A stretch of DNA of 42,377 nt from Collinsella sp. (GCA_019425005.1 JAHYYK010000015.1:1-42377); one strand, 5' to 3'. Positions 24,276 through 32,819 are shown, counted from the stretch's first letter. Notes: generated by a model not told the origin, from the sequence alone. Program-made: numbers and translations.

Positions 24276-24872
24276 CTACTTAGAGTAGAGCTCGACGATG
24301 AGCTGCTCGTTGATATCACCGCTGATCTGCTCACGCGTCGGCAGAGCGAGCACGTTACCAGACAGCTTCTCGATATCGACCTCGAGCCAGCCAGGGACCT
24401 CAAAGCGCTCGGAGGAAATCAGGGCCTCCTTGATGGGGAGGAGGTCACGGAACTTCTCGCCGACAGCGACGACGTCGCCGGCCTTGACGCGGTAGGACGG
24501 GATGTCCACGCGCTTGCCGTTCACGGTGAAGTGACCGTGACGGACGGACTGACGAGCCTCTTTGCGGGTGCGGGCGAAGCCAAGACGGAAGACGACGTTG
24601 TCGAGGCGAGACTCAAGGATGATCATGAGGTTCTCACCGGTGACGCCGTTCATCTTACGGGCCTTGTTGAAGTAGCCGTGGAACTGCTTCTCCAGAACGC
24701 CATAGATGAACTTGACCTTCTGCTTCTCACGCAGCTGCATGCCGTACTCAGATTCCTTGCGACGGCGCTTGGGCTGACGGATAGATTCCTTCTTGCTGCT
24801 GTAACCGAGCTCAGCGGGATCGATCCCGAGCTGACGGCAGCGCTTAAGAACAGGAGTCCTGTCGATTGCCAT
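24276..24872 (-). CDS. rpsD: 30S ribosomal protein S4
   Basis: S4 is a primary 16S rRNA-binding protein that starts small-subunit assembly; in many bacteria it represses the alpha operon. It is 198 aa. The N-terminus has one Cys (C12), so it is the zinc-free form. The S4 RNA-binding domain is at about 88-150 (ESRLDNVVFRLGFARTRKEA). It lies 19 bp after rpsK. Confidence 0.97.
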   Translation of the reverse strand: MAIDRTPVLKRCRQLGIDPAELGYSSKKESIRQPKRRRKESEYGMQLREKQKVKFIYGVLEKQFHGYFNKARKMNGVTGENLMIILESRLDNVVFRLGFARTRKEARQSVRHGHFTVNGKRVDIPSYRVKAGDVVAVGEKFRDLLPIKEALISSERFEVPGWLEVDIEKLSGNVLALPTREQISGDINEQLIVELYSK

Positions 24873-24891
24873 ATTGATACGATCCTTTCAG

Positions 24892-25296
24892 TTACACGCG
24901 GCGACGCTTCTTGGGGCGGCAGCCGTTGTGCGGAATGGGGGTCTTGTCCTGGATGCTCGAGACCTCGAGGCCAGCAGCCTGGAGGGAGCGGATGGCGGTC
25001 TCACGACCGGAGCCGGGGCCCTTGACGAAGACGGAAACCTTCTTCATACCGTGCTCCATGGCCTGCTTGGCAGCAGCCTCGGCAGCCATCTGGGCAGCGA
25101 ACGGCGTGGACTTACGGGAGCCCTTGAAGCCCACCTGGCCAGCCGACTTCCAGGAAATGACGTTGCCCTGGGGATCGGTGATCGAAACGATCGTGTTGTT
25201 GAACGTAGAACGAATGTGAGCCTGGCCCACGGAAATGTTCTTACGGTCCGCGCGCTTCAGACGGGCAGCGCGAACGTTCTTCTTAGCAGTAGCCAT
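24892..25296 (-). CDS. rpsK: 30S ribosomal protein S11
   Basis: S11 sits in the platform of the small subunit. It is 134 aa and ends in the conserved PHNGCRPKKRRRV-type tail. ISWKSAGQVGFKGSRKSTPFA and GPGSGRETAIRSLQAAGLEV are family motifs. It lies 14 bp after rpsM in the usual gene order. Confidence 0.98.
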   Translation of the reverse strand: MATAKKNVRAARLKRADRKNISVGQAHIRSTFNNTIVSITDPQGNVISWKSAGQVGFKGSRKSTPFAAQMAAEAAAKQAMEHGMKKVSVFVKGPGSGRETAIRSLQAAGLEVSSIQDKTPIPHNGCRPKKRRRV

Positions 25297-25310
25297 CTAT
25301 CTAGCGCTCC

Positions 25311-25685
25311 TTATTTCTTCTTCTTAGCACCGATCTGACGCTTCGGGCCCTTGCGGGTACGAGCGTTAGTGTGGGTGCGCTGGCCGCGGACCGGGAGGCC
25401 CTTGCGGTGACGAAGGCCGCGGTTGCAGCCGATGTCCATAAGGCGCTTGACGTTCTGGTTGCGCTCACGGCGGAGGTCGCCCTCAACCATGATCTGATTC
25501 TTATCGATATAATCGCGGATGGCGTTAACCTCATCCTCGGTGAGGTCCTTAACGCGCGTGTCCACGTTAACGTTGCACTCGACGCAAATCTTCGTCGCAG
25601 TGGTGCGGCCGATGCCGTAAATGTAGGTCAGACCGATCTCAACGCGCTTCTCACGCGGGAGGTCGACACCATTAATACGGGCCAA
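25311..25685 (-). CDS. rpsM: 30S ribosomal protein S13
   Basis: S13 contacts the P-site tRNA and the L5 bridge. It is 124 aa. The start MARINGVDLPREKRVEIGLTYIYGIG and the RGLRHRKGLPVRGQRTHTNARTRKG segment are diagnostic. The end is poly-lysine. It lies 14 bp after rpmJ. Confidence 0.98.
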   Translation of the reverse strand: MARINGVDLPREKRVEIGLTYIYGIGRTTATKICVECNVNVDTRVKDLTEDEVNAIRDYIDKNQIMVEGDLRRERNQNVKRLMDIGCNRGLRHRKGLPVRGQRTHTNARTRKGPKRQIGAKKKK

Positions 25686-25699
25686 CGTAGTCTCCTCTC

Positions 25700-25813
25700 T
25701 TAACCCTGACGCTGCTTATGACGGGGGTTCTCGCAAATGACGAGGACCTTGCCGTGGCGCCTAATGATTTTGCACTTATCGCACATCTTCTTGACCGAAG
25801 GACGTACCTTCAT
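25700..25813 (-). CDS. rpmJ: 50S ribosomal protein L36
   Basis: This 37-residue protein starts MKVRPSVKKMCDKCKI and ends NPRHKQRQG. The zinc ligands C11, C14, C27 and H32 are all present, so it is the zinc-type form. It lies between infA and rpsM in the normal order, with GAAAGGAAG before the ATG. The 147 bp between infA and rpmJ are longer than usual, and I see no clear promoter or gene there. Confidence 0.95.
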   Translation of the reverse strand: MKVRPSVKKMCDKCKIIRRHGKVLVICENPRHKQRQG

Positions 25814-25960
25814 CGTTCTTCCTTTCGGTAGCGCTCAAACTACTTCCCTACTATCTACTCGCCCAGCCGCAGGCGTTTAAAACTATGGCTGGTCTTCACA
25901 CGCAAACCGACCGTAGGTTGAGCTAAGCCTGCAGTCGGAAAAGAGCGTGTATGCGTGTCG

Positions 25961-26185
25961 CTATTTATAGCGATAGGTGATGCGACCGCGGGTCAGGTCG
26001 TACGGGGAAAGCTCCACGACAACCCTGTCACCGGGGAGAATGCGGATGTAATTCATTCGAATCTTGCCAGAAATGTTGCACAGAACCGAATGACCGTTCT
26101 CGAGCTCGACCTTAAACATGGCGTTGGGCAGCGGTTCCTTTACCGTACCCTCGAGCTCAATTGCGTCTTCCTTCTTCACAAGCAA
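25961..26185 (-). CDS. infA: Translation initiation factor IF-1
   Basis: IF-1 occupies the A site during initiation. It is 74 aa, a single OB fold, with EDAIELEGTVKEPLPNAMF and SGKIRMNYIRILPGDRV as family hallmarks. The start is not ATG: TTG at 26185 or GTG at 26179 are both possible. It is the first gene of the alpha-operon transcript, with its own predicted promoter at 26219-26247. Confidence 0.96.
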   Translation of the reverse strand: MLVKKEDAIELEGTVKEPLPNAMFKVELENGHSVLCNISGKIRMNYIRILPGDRVVVELSPYDLTRGRITYRYK

Positions 26186-26218
26186 TCATCTTTCTCTAGA
26201 AAACGACAGCGATTGAGT

Positions 26219-26247
26219 ATTTTACAATACGCGTGCACATATCGTAA
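26219..26247 (-). promoter_or_regulatory. Predicted promoter of infA-rpmJ-rpsM-rpsK-rpsD-rpoA-rplQ
   Basis: On the minus strand TTACGA (complement of 26242-26247) and TAAAAT (complement of 26219-26224) have a 17-bp spacer. It lies 34 bp upstream of infA, in the 98-bp gap after map. Confidence 0.5.
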
Positions 26248-26283
26248 TATCTTCGTAATGGCTCCACAACTACGTGGAACTTG

Positions 26284-27072
26284 TTACATTTCTCCGCCTT
26301 GGAGCGAACACCAGGATCCTTGCGCATCGGTGGTAAGAATCACCGGACCGTCATTGGTAATGGCGACGGTGTTCTCGTAGTGCGCGGCGGGCAGATGGTC
26401 GTTGGTCGTAACGATCCAACCATCGGAGCCCGTGCTCACATGGTTGGAACCCATCGTAACCATCGGCTCGATAGCGATGACCATACCAGCCTGAAGGCGA
26501 ACGCCTCTCCCCTTCTTTCCATAATTTGGAACGTTGGGGTCCTCGTGCATTACACGACCGATACCATGCCCCACGTAATCGCGAAGCACGCCGTAACCGT
26601 GAGACTCGGCGAGGGACTGAACGGCATAGCCAACGTCCCCGATATGGTTACCGGGAACAGCCTGCTCAATAGCAGCCTTAAGGCAATCGCGCGTAACCTC
26701 GCACAGGGCCTTGGCCTCGGGCGTGGGGGTGCCGACGAAAAACGTCCAGGCGTTATCGCCAACCCAACCGTCAACGACAGCTCCCGTATCGATGGAGATG
26801 ATATCGCCATCGCGCAGGATCATGTCAGGGTTGGGAATACCGTGAACCACGGCATCGTTAATTGATGCGCAAATGGTTCCGGGGAACCCGCCGTAACCCT
26901 TGAAGGCAGGGGTGCCGCCATGCATGCGGATAATCTGCTCCGCGAGCTGATCGAGCTCAAAGGTCGAAACACCAGGGCGCACCATGGCTCCAACGTGGCG
27001 GAGCGCCATCTTAGATAGCGCTCCTGCCTTCTTCATCTGCTCGATTTGCGTTGCAGACTTAATCTTGATCAT
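26284..27072 (-). CDS. map: Methionine aminopeptidase, type I
   Basis: Map removes the initiator methionine from nascent proteins. It is 262 aa. The metal and substrate residues are recognisable: His in NDAVVHGIP, Asp in SIDTGAVVDGWVGDNAWTF, His in GHGIGRVMHEDP, Glu in AIEPM and Glu in YENTVAIT. The last motif more often reads EHT. The ATG overlaps the adk stop by ATGA (27069-27072), so translation is coupled. Confidence 0.97.
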   Translation of the reverse strand: MIKIKSATQIEQMKKAGALSKMALRHVGAMVRPGVSTFELDQLAEQIIRMHGGTPAFKGYGGFPGTICASINDAVVHGIPNPDMILRDGDIISIDTGAVVDGWVGDNAWTFFVGTPTPEAKALCEVTRDCLKAAIEQAVPGNHIGDVGYAVQSLAESHGYGVLRDYVGHGIGRVMHEDPNVPNYGKKGRGVRLQAGMVIAIEPMVTMGSNHVSTGSDGWIVTTNDHLPAAHYENTVAITNDGPVILTTDAQGSWCSLQGGEM

Positions 27073-27695
27073 AGACCGAGAGCCTCTTTGACATCCCCGT
27101 ACACGGTCTCGCGAGCCTGGTCACCGTTGACCGACTTGAGCAGACCCTGGCCACGATAGTAGTCGACGAGCGGGCTCGTGGACTTCTCGTAGACGTCGAG
27201 ACGGTTCTTGATGGTCTCGGGCTTGTCGTCGTCGCGCTGATACATCTCGCCGCCGCACTTGGGGCAGGTAGTATCGGCAGCCGTGCCGGTGTAGCCGCAG
27301 GCGCGGCAGGTACGACGCGAAGACAGACGATCGATGATGACCTCGGGGGCCACATCGACCAGAAGAGCGCAGTCGATCTCGCGACCCATAGCCGAGAGCT
27401 CGGAATCGAGCGTCACAGCCTGGGCGGTGTTGCGCGGGAAGCCATCGAGGATGAAGCCCTGCTGGGCGTCATCGGCGGCAAGGCGCTCCTTGACAAGGTC
27501 GATCACGAGCTGGTCGGGGACGAGCTCGCCAGCGTCCATGTACTTCTTAGCCTGAATACCAAGCTCGGTGCCACCCTTGACGGCAGCACGCAGCAGGTCG
27601 CCCGTGGAAATGTGAGCGACGCCAAACTCGGCGACGAGCTCCTGTGCGACGGTGCCCTTACCGGCACCCGGAGCTCCGAGCAATACGAGGTTCAT
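27069..27695 (-). CDS. adk: Adenylate kinase
   Basis: Adk interconverts ATP, ADP and AMP. It is 208 aa. The P-loop is GAPGAGKGT (7-15). The lid carries four cysteines (CRACG and CPKCGG), the zinc-binding form common in Gram-positive bacteria. The ATG at 27695 has GGAGGA 6 nt upstream; a TTG at 27701 is unlikely. It lies 18 bp after secY and is coupled to map. Confidence 0.97.
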   Translation of the reverse strand: MNLVLLGAPGAGKGTVAQELVAEFGVAHISTGDLLRAAVKGGTELGIQAKKYMDAGELVPDQLVIDLVKERLAADDAQQGFILDGFPRNTAQAVTLDSELSAMGREIDCALLVDVAPEVIIDRLSSRRTCRACGYTGTAADTTCPKCGGEMYQRDDDKPETIKNRLDVYEKSTSPLVDYYRGQGLLKSVNGDQARETVYGDVKEALGL

Positions 27696-27713
27696 GAGCA
27701 ATCCTCCTCTAGC

Positions 27714-29000
27714 CTATTTAAAGAATCCATCGTAATCATACATCTTGATCTGGCCTTCGAGCTTATCGACCGTGTCGAGCACGACGCCGACCATGATGAG
27801 GATGGACGTGCCGCCAAATGCCTGGATCAGATGGTTACCCGTGAAGGAGAAGATGATCGAAGGCACGATGGCGATGAGCGCCAAAAAGACAGCGCTGGGA
27901 AGCGTGATCTTGTTGAGCGCGTTCTTGATGTAGGCCGCGGTAGCCCTACCCGGACGGACGCCCGGAATAAAGCCGCCCTGCTTCTTAAGGTTGTCGGCCG
28001 TGTCATCGGGGTTGAACACCATGGAGGTGTAGAAGTACGCGAAGAACACGATGAGGACAACGTTAAGCACCCAGTTGAGCCAACCGGTCGAAAGCGCAGA
28101 GGCAACTGCCTGAATCCAGCCGATGCCGGGGAAGAACACGGCAATCTGGGCCGGGAAGTACAGCAGCGCCGAAGCGAAGATGATCGGCACGACACCCGCG
28201 GTGTTGACCTTGATGGGCAGGTAGGTGGTCTGGCCACCCATCATGCGACGGCCCACGACGCGCTTAGCGTAGGAGACCGGAATGCGGCGCTGGCCGCGCT
28301 CAAGGAAAACAATCAGCGGGATAACCAGCAAGATGATGGCGCAGATGATCACCATGGTGATGATGCCACCGGCATTGCCCTCGGTGCTGGAGAAGATCGC
28401 CTGCGGCAGGCCGGCCATGATGTTCGCGAAGATGATCAGCGACATGCCATTGCCGATACCGCGCTGGGTGATGAGCTCACCAATCCACATGATCAGCATG
28501 GCGCCCGCGGTGAGCGTGCCGACGATCATGAGGTCGAAGATGATCTCGGGAGCGCCGGCGCCAGTAAAGCTGATGCCGAAGCTCTTAAAGAGGAAGAGGT
28601 AACCCACGGAGTTGAGGATTGCCAGAGCCAGGGTGAGGTAACGCGAATACTGCGTAATCTTGGTCTGACCGACCTCGCCCTCGCGGGCAAGCTCATGCAG
28701 GGAAGGCACAACGGCCTGGAGCATCTGGAGGATGATCGAGCTGGTGATGTAAGGCATGATGCCCAGGGAGAACACCGAAACATAGCTCAACGCGCCACCA
28801 GAGAAAAGATTCAGGAGGGCCATAGCACCTGCGGCGACCGAATTGTTATCGGTCGAGAAAAGGCCCAGCATCCCCTGGAAGGGAATGCCGGGCACAGGAA
28901 CGTGCGCACCAATGCGGTACACGACGAGCATAGCTATGGTAAAAAGAATCTTTTCGCGCAATTCTTTGATGCGGAAAGCATTCTTAAGACCATTTAGCAC
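27714..29000 (-). CDS. secY: Preprotein translocase subunit SecY
   Basis: SecY is the pore of the Sec channel in the cytoplasmic membrane. It is 428 aa with ten predicted TM helices. GAHVPVPGIP near the N-terminus, RGIGNGMSLIIFANI in the middle and the cytoplasmic loop QRRIPVSYAKRVVG are family hallmarks. The start is GTG, overlapping the end of rplO by 7 bp, so translation is coupled. Confidence 0.98.
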   Translation of the reverse strand: MLNGLKNAFRIKELREKILFTIAMLVVYRIGAHVPVPGIPFQGMLGLFSTDNNSVAAGAMALLNLFSGGALSYVSVFSLGIMPYITSSIILQMLQAVVPSLHELAREGEVGQTKITQYSRYLTLALAILNSVGYLFLFKSFGISFTGAGAPEIIFDLMIVGTLTAGAMLIMWIGELITQRGIGNGMSLIIFANIMAGLPQAIFSSTEGNAGGIITMVIICAIILLVIPLIVFLERGQRRIPVSYAKRVVGRRMMGGQTTYLPIKVNTAGVVPIIFASALLYFPAQIAVFFPGIGWIQAVASALSTGWLNWVLNVVLIVFFAYFYTSMVFNPDDTADNLKKQGGFIPGVRPGRATAAYIKNALNKITLPSAVFLALIAIVPSIIFSFTGNHLIQAFGGTSILIMVGVVLDTVDKLEGQIKMYDYDGFFK

Positions 29001-29443
29001 GGCAGCTCGACCTTTCCGCCGGCGGCCTCGATCTTGGCCTGCGCAGAAGCGCTGACCTTGTCGACCTTGACCGTGAACTTCTTGGTGAGCTCACCATTGC
29101 CGAGCACCTTGACGGGCTCGAACTCGCTCTTGGTGATGCGAGCGGCCTTAAGAGCGGCACCGTCGATCACAGCGCCGTCCTCGAACTTGCGCTCGAGACG
29201 CTCAACGTTAACGGCGGTGTACTCGATACGACGGGGGTTGCGGAAGCCCGGAAGCTTGGGCAGGCGCATAGCCAGCGGAGTCTGGCCACCCTCGAAGCCG
29301 GCACCCTTGGTGCCGCCAGAGCGGGAACCCTGGCCCTTCTGACCGCGGCCAGAAGTGGTGCCGTGACCCGAAGAATTGCCACGGCCGACGCGCTTGCGGT
29401 TCTTGGTGGAACCGGGCGCGGGAGTAAGATCGTGAAGCTGCAT
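28994..29443 (-). CDS. rplO: 50S ribosomal protein L15
   Basis: L15 is a large-subunit assembly protein of 149 aa. The Gly/Arg/Lys-rich N-terminus (KNRKRVGRGNSSGHGTTSGR) is diagnostic. The last residues overlap the secY start. It lies 3 bp after rpmD. Confidence 0.98.
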   Translation of the reverse strand: MQLHDLTPAPGSTKNRKRVGRGNSSGHGTTSGRGQKGQGSRSGGTKGAGFEGGQTPLAMRLPKLPGFRNPRRIEYTAVNVERLERKFEDGAVIDGAALKAARITKSEFEPVKVLGNGELTKKFTVKVDKVSASAQAKIEAAGGKVELPC

Positions 29444-29446
29444 TTG

Positions 29447-29629
29447 CTACTCCTCTACAATCTCGACAAGGTGCTTGACCTTGAAGATCATGCCGCGGAC
29501 GGACTCGTTGTCAGCAATCTCGCGAACCTCGCGGATCCTGTGGAGACCGAGGGCACGGACAGTACGGACCTGGTCCTGCTTGCAACCATTGGTGCTGCGG
29601 ACCTGCTTGATCTTGATGGTGTCAGCCAT
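29447..29629 (-). CDS. rpmD: 50S ribosomal protein L30
   Basis: This is a 60-aa large-subunit protein. IKIKQVRSTNGCKQDQVRTV and LGLHRIREVREI match the L30 pattern. It is tightly packed between rpsE (2 bp) and rplO (3 bp), in the canonical spc order. Confidence 0.96.
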   Translation of the reverse strand: MADTIKIKQVRSTNGCKQDQVRTVRALGLHRIREVREIADNESVRGMIFKVKHLVEIVEE

Positions 29630-29631
29630 GC

Positions 29632-30156
29632 TTAGTTCTCCTTACCGACGAACATCTCGGAGACCGTCAGGCCACGGCGAGCCGCGACGTCCTCAGGGCT
29701 GGAGAGCTCCTTGAGGCCCTCGACGGCAGCCTTGATGATGTTGAGGCCGTTGTCGGTACCGAGGGACTTGGACAGGACGTTCTTGATGCCAGCAAGCTCG
29801 AAGAGGGGACGCACAGCGCCGCCGGCGATAACGCCGGTACCCTCGACAGCGGGCTTGATGATGATGCGGCCGGCACCAAAGTGACCGAGAACCTCGTGCG
29901 GAATGGTGCCCTGCTCGGTCACCGGCACGTGGAACATGTTCTTCTTGGCATCGAGAGACGCCTTGGAGATGGCCATGGGCACCTCAGCGGACTTGCCCAT
30001 GCCAACGCCGACGTTGCCCTTGCCGTCGCCAACGACGACGAGAGCGACGAGGCTCATGCGACGACCACCCTTGACGGTCTTCGACACGCGGTTGATGTAA
30101 ACGACGCGCTCCTCGAACTCGGAGGCCTCGCGCTGCTGCTTCTGATTACGAGCCAT
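29632..30156 (-). CDS. rpsE: 30S ribosomal protein S5
   Basis: S5 affects translational accuracy. It is 174 aa. FEERVVYINRVSKTVKGGRR and GDGKGNVGVGMGKSAEVP mark the N-terminal double-stranded RNA-binding domain, and AGIKNVLSKSLGT lies in the C-terminal fold. The N-terminus is short. It lies 14 bp after rplR. Confidence 0.98.
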   Translation of the reverse strand: MARNQKQQREASEFEERVVYINRVSKTVKGGRRMSLVALVVVGDGKGNVGVGMGKSAEVPMAISKASLDAKKNMFHVPVTEQGTIPHEVLGHFGAGRIIIKPAVEGTGVIAGGAVRPLFELAGIKNVLSKSLGTDNGLNIIKAAVEGLKELSSPEDVAARRGLTVSEMFVGKEN

Positions 30157-30170
30157 GTGCTACATACCTC

Positions 30171-30539
30171 CTAGAACTCGAGACCGGCGGCACGAGCACC
30201 GTCGGCGAGGGCCTTGACGCGGCCATGGTAGATACGGCCACCACGATCGAAAGCGACCTTGGTGATGCCGGCCTCGATGGCACGCTTGCCAACGAGCTGA
30301 CCGACCTTCTCCGCAGCCTCCTTGTTCGAGGTGTGGGTGCCCTTGAACTCGGCCTCGAGGGTCGAGGCGGAGACGAGCGTCAGGCTGGAGCCCTTGCTGT
30401 CGTCGATGATCTGGGCATAGATGTTGGCGTTAGTACGGGTCACGCGAAGACGCGGACGCTCGGCGGTACCCGAGACCTTGCCGCGAACACGACGCTGACG
30501 ACGCTTGAGGCCTTCCAGCTTCGCCTTATGCTTGTTCAT
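30171..30539 (-). CDS. rplR: 50S ribosomal protein L18
   Basis: L18 binds 5S rRNA. It is 122 aa. RPRLRVTRTNANIYAQIIDD and FDRGGRIYHGRVKALADGAR are family motifs. A 75-bp gap with a strong hairpin separates it from rplF upstream. Confidence 0.98.
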   Translation of the reverse strand: MNKHKAKLEGLKRRQRRVRGKVSGTAERPRLRVTRTNANIYAQIIDDSKGSSLTLVSASTLEAEFKGTHTSNKEAAEKVGQLVGKRAIEAGITKVAFDRGGRIYHGRVKALADGARAAGLEF

Positions 30540-30567
30540 ACGTAAACTCCTAAAAAGGTTGATCTTG

Positions 30568-30589
30568 CCAGCACCTAACGGGGTGCTGG
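30568..30589 (-). promoter_or_regulatory. Hairpin between rplF and rplR
   Basis: A perfect 8-bp stem CCAGCACC/GGTGCTGG (30568-30575 with 30582-30589) has a 6-nt loop. On the minus strand CTTTTTAGG follows about 10 nt later. It may be a partial terminator, a processing site or a stability element inside the spc operon. Confidence 0.5.
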
Positions 30590-30614
30590 TCTTATGCGAG
30601 TAAGTCGGTTACGA

Positions 30615-31151
30615 CTACTTAGCGGCCTTACCCAGCTTGCGGCGGATGTGCTCGCCAACATAGTGGATACCCTTGCCCTTGTAAGGCTCGGGAGGACGAT
30701 GGCCGCGAATCTCAGCGGCGATCTGACCGACCTGCTGCTTGTTGATACCCTTGACGTTCACGTGGGTGTTGTCGGGAACCTCGAAGGTGATGCCCTCGGG
30801 AGCCTCGACGATCACGGGGTGCGAGAAGCCCAGGGAGAACTCGAGGTTCTTGCCCTTCTGCTGCACGCGGTAACCGACGCCGGCGAGCTCGAGCTTCTTC
30901 TCGAAGCCCTCGGAAACGCCAACAACCATGTTGTGGATGAGGGCGCGGGTGAGGCCGTGGCGGGCACGGGTCTCACGCTCGTCGTCGGGACGGGAAACGG
31001 TGAGGACGTTGTCCTCGACGTTGATGGTGAGCTTCTCAAAAACATCGAGCTCGAGCTGGCCCTTGGGGCCCTTGACGACAACGTTGTTGCCGTTGACTGC
31101 CACTTCGACTCCGGCGGGAATCTGGACAGGCTTATTACCGATACGAGACAC
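30615..31151 (-). CDS. rplF: 50S ribosomal protein L6
   Basis: L6 lies near the factor-binding site. It is 178 aa with two similar domains. MSRIGNKPVQIPAGVEV starts it and PEPYKGKGIHYVGE near the end is the family signature. It lies 33 bp after rpsH. Confidence 0.98.
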   Translation of the reverse strand: MSRIGNKPVQIPAGVEVAVNGNNVVVKGPKGQLELDVFEKLTINVEDNVLTVSRPDDERETRARHGLTRALIHNMVVGVSEGFEKKLELAGVGYRVQQKGKNLEFSLGFSHPVIVEAPEGITFEVPDNTHVNVKGINKQQVGQIAAEIRGHRPPEPYKGKGIHYVGEHIRRKLGKAAK

Positions 31152-31184
31152 GGTGATCTCCTTTCCTTCTACCTACCGACCGAA

Positions 31185-31583
31185 TTACCAGACGTAAGCG
31201 ATGATCTCGCCGCCGACGTTGTGCTTGCGAGCATCGCGGTCGGTCATAACGCCATGGCTGGTGGAAATAATGGCGGTACCAAGGCCACCGCGGACGCGGG
31301 GCATGTCGGCAACGCCGGTGTACTTACGCAGGCCCGGCTTGGAAATGCGGCGGATGCCGTTGATGACCTTAGCCTTCTTGGGACCATACTTAAGCGTGAT
31401 GTGCAGAGTCTTCTGGGGAACGGTGTCCTCGACATCGTAGCCCTCGATGTAGCCCTCCTCGTGCAGAACACGAGCGATCTCGACGAGCTTCTTGCTGCTC
31501 GGCATGGAGACCGTGGCCTTGTTCACAGAGTTAGCGTTACGGATGCGCGTAAGCATATCTGCGATCGGGTCTGTAAGGTTCAT
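31185..31583 (-). CDS. rpsH: 30S ribosomal protein S8
   Basis: S8 binds the central domain of 16S rRNA and, in enterobacteria, represses the spc operon. It is 132 aa. DPIADMLTRIRNA at the start and GGLGTAIISTSHGVMTDRDA near the end are diagnostic. A 119-bp gap without a gene separates it from rpsN. Confidence 0.98.
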   Translation of the reverse strand: MNLTDPIADMLTRIRNANSVNKATVSMPSSKKLVEIARVLHEEGYIEGYDVEDTVPQKTLHITLKYGPKKAKVINGIRRISKPGLRKYTGVADMPRVRGGLGTAIISTSHGVMTDRDARKHNVGGEIIAYVW

Positions 31584-31702
31584 ACAGATTCTCCTTCGTT
31601 CTTGATGAACACGTGCTCTTGGTTCTTCGCCGCCCTTAACGGCAAAGCCTATTTAGCGCGTTTTCCCTGTTCCAAACTGATGCTTGAAACGCTGGTAGTG
31701 AC

Positions 31703-31888
31703 TTACCAGCTGGCCTTCTTAACGCCGGGAAGCTCGCCCTTGAGTGCAAGCTCACGGAAGCAGACACGGCACAGGCCGAACTTGCGGTACACAGAGTGCG
31801 GACGGCCGCAGCGCTGGCAGCGCGTGTACTCACGAGTAGAGAACTTCTGCTTGCGATTGCACTTGACGATCATCGATGTCTTAGCCAC
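31703..31888 (-). CDS. rpsN: 30S ribosomal protein S14, zinc type
   Basis: This is the short 61-aa zinc-binding form of S14, with C24-x-x-C27 and C40-x-x-C43. It fills the normal place between rplE and rpsH. The zinc-free long paralogue used under zinc limitation is not in this window. Confidence 0.97.
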   Translation of the reverse strand: MAKTSMIVKCNRKQKFSTREYTRCQRCGRPHSVYRKFGLCRVCFRELALKGELPGVKKASW

Positions 31889-31967
31889 TTATATCCTCCT
31901 CACATAGAGTATTGTTCGCCCCAAGCGCCGCCCCCTTGTGGGAACGGCGCTTATAGGGCAGGTGAAC

Positions 31968-32525
31968 CTATTTCTTGAACGGGAAACCGAAGGCGTCCAG
32001 AAGGGCCTTGGCCTCCTCATCGGTGTTGGCGGTGGTCACGAAAGTGATGTCCATACCACGCTGGTGATCGACGGAGTCGAAGTCGATCTCGGGGAAGATG
32101 AGCTGCTCGGTGACGCCCATGGAGAAGTTACCACGGCCGTCGAAGCTCTTGGCGGAGATGCCGCGGAAGTCGCGGATACGGGGGATCGCGACGGAGGTCA
32201 GACGATCGAAGAACTCCCACATACGGTCGCCACGCAGGGTAACCTTGCAGCCGATCGGCATACCAGCGCGCAGGCGGAAGGTAGCGATGGACTTGCGGGC
32301 ACGGGTGATCATCGGCTGCTGGCCGGTGATGGCGCGCAGGTCGCGCACGGCACCGTCGATGGCCTTGGAATCGGTAGCGGCCTCGCCGACACCCATGTTC
32401 ACGACGATCTTCTCAAACTTGGGGATCATCATGACGTTCTCGTACTGGAACTTGTCCTGAAGCTGCTGCTTGACCTCGTTGTTGTACTTGGTCTTCAGAC
32501 GCGGCACATACTTCTCTTCTGCCAT
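31968..32525 (-). CDS. rplE: 50S ribosomal protein L5
   Basis: L5 binds 5S rRNA and contacts P-site tRNA. It is 185 aa. PKFEKIVVNMGVGEA, the RLRAGMPIGCKVTLRG segment and FSMGVTEQLIFPEI are family motifs. AAGAAGGAGTGAAC precedes the ATG. It is the first gene of this cluster. The genes that normally precede it (rplX, rplN and the S10 operon) are not present; xdhC is 311 bp upstream. Confidence 0.98.
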   Translation of the reverse strand: MAEEKYVPRLKTKYNNEVKQQLQDKFQYENVMMIPKFEKIVVNMGVGEAATDSKAIDGAVRDLRAITGQQPMITRARKSIATFRLRAGMPIGCKVTLRGDRMWEFFDRLTSVAIPRIRDFRGISAKSFDGRGNFSMGVTEQLIFPEIDFDSVDHQRGMDITFVTTANTDEEAKALLDAFGFPFKK

Positions 32526-32548
32526 TGTTCACTCCTTCTTGGGGTTTT

Positions 32549-32587
32549 AAGCACGGGGCGTGGCCACAATGGGTTGTCCTCGTGCCT
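32549..32587 (-). promoter_or_regulatory. Possible leader hairpin of the rplE transcript
   Basis: AAGCACG (32549-32555) pairs with CGTGCCT (32581-32587) with one wobble. It is in the predicted 5' leader between the promoter at 32663-32691 and rplE. A ribosomal-protein regulatory leader is possible. The rest of 32526-32836 holds that promoter and a long inverted repeat; I see no gene. Confidence 0.3.
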
Positions 32588-32662
32588 CCTGGCTGCATCC
32601 GCGCCGCTCATGGCATTTCGCGGTTTGGACTCGACGCAGCAGGAGCCGACAAAACAATCGGT

Positions 32663-32691
32663 ACTATACGCGCATTGGGTGCGTATTTCCA
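32663..32691 (-). promoter_or_regulatory. Predicted promoter of the rplE-map operon
   Basis: On the minus strand TGGAAA (complement of 32686-32691) and TATAGT (complement of 32663-32668) have a 17-bp spacer. It would give an independent start for a spc operon cut off from its usual upstream genes. Confidence 0.5.
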
Positions 32692-32752
32692 GAAAAACCT
32701 CGTCTGCCTGCACAACTCCACAACTCCCCCGCACATATTGATCCCAAGAAGC

Positions 32753-32819
32753 AGTTGCGGTGAAATAGTTCCTGGTTGACCGCCCGTCGGGCTTATCTAG
32801 GGACTATTTCACCGCAACT
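32753..32819. repeat. 21-bp inverted repeat between xdhC and rplE
   Basis: The arms 32753-32773 and 32799-32819 match at 20 of 21 positions, with a 25-nt loop. It starts 17 bp after the xdhC stop. No T-run follows on the minus strand. It may serve as a terminator or be a palindromic repetitive element. Confidence 0.8.

Noticed and set aside
27612..31907. Long plus-strand frames opposite secY and rplF-rpsH
   Set aside because: They are shadows of highly conserved minus-strand genes.
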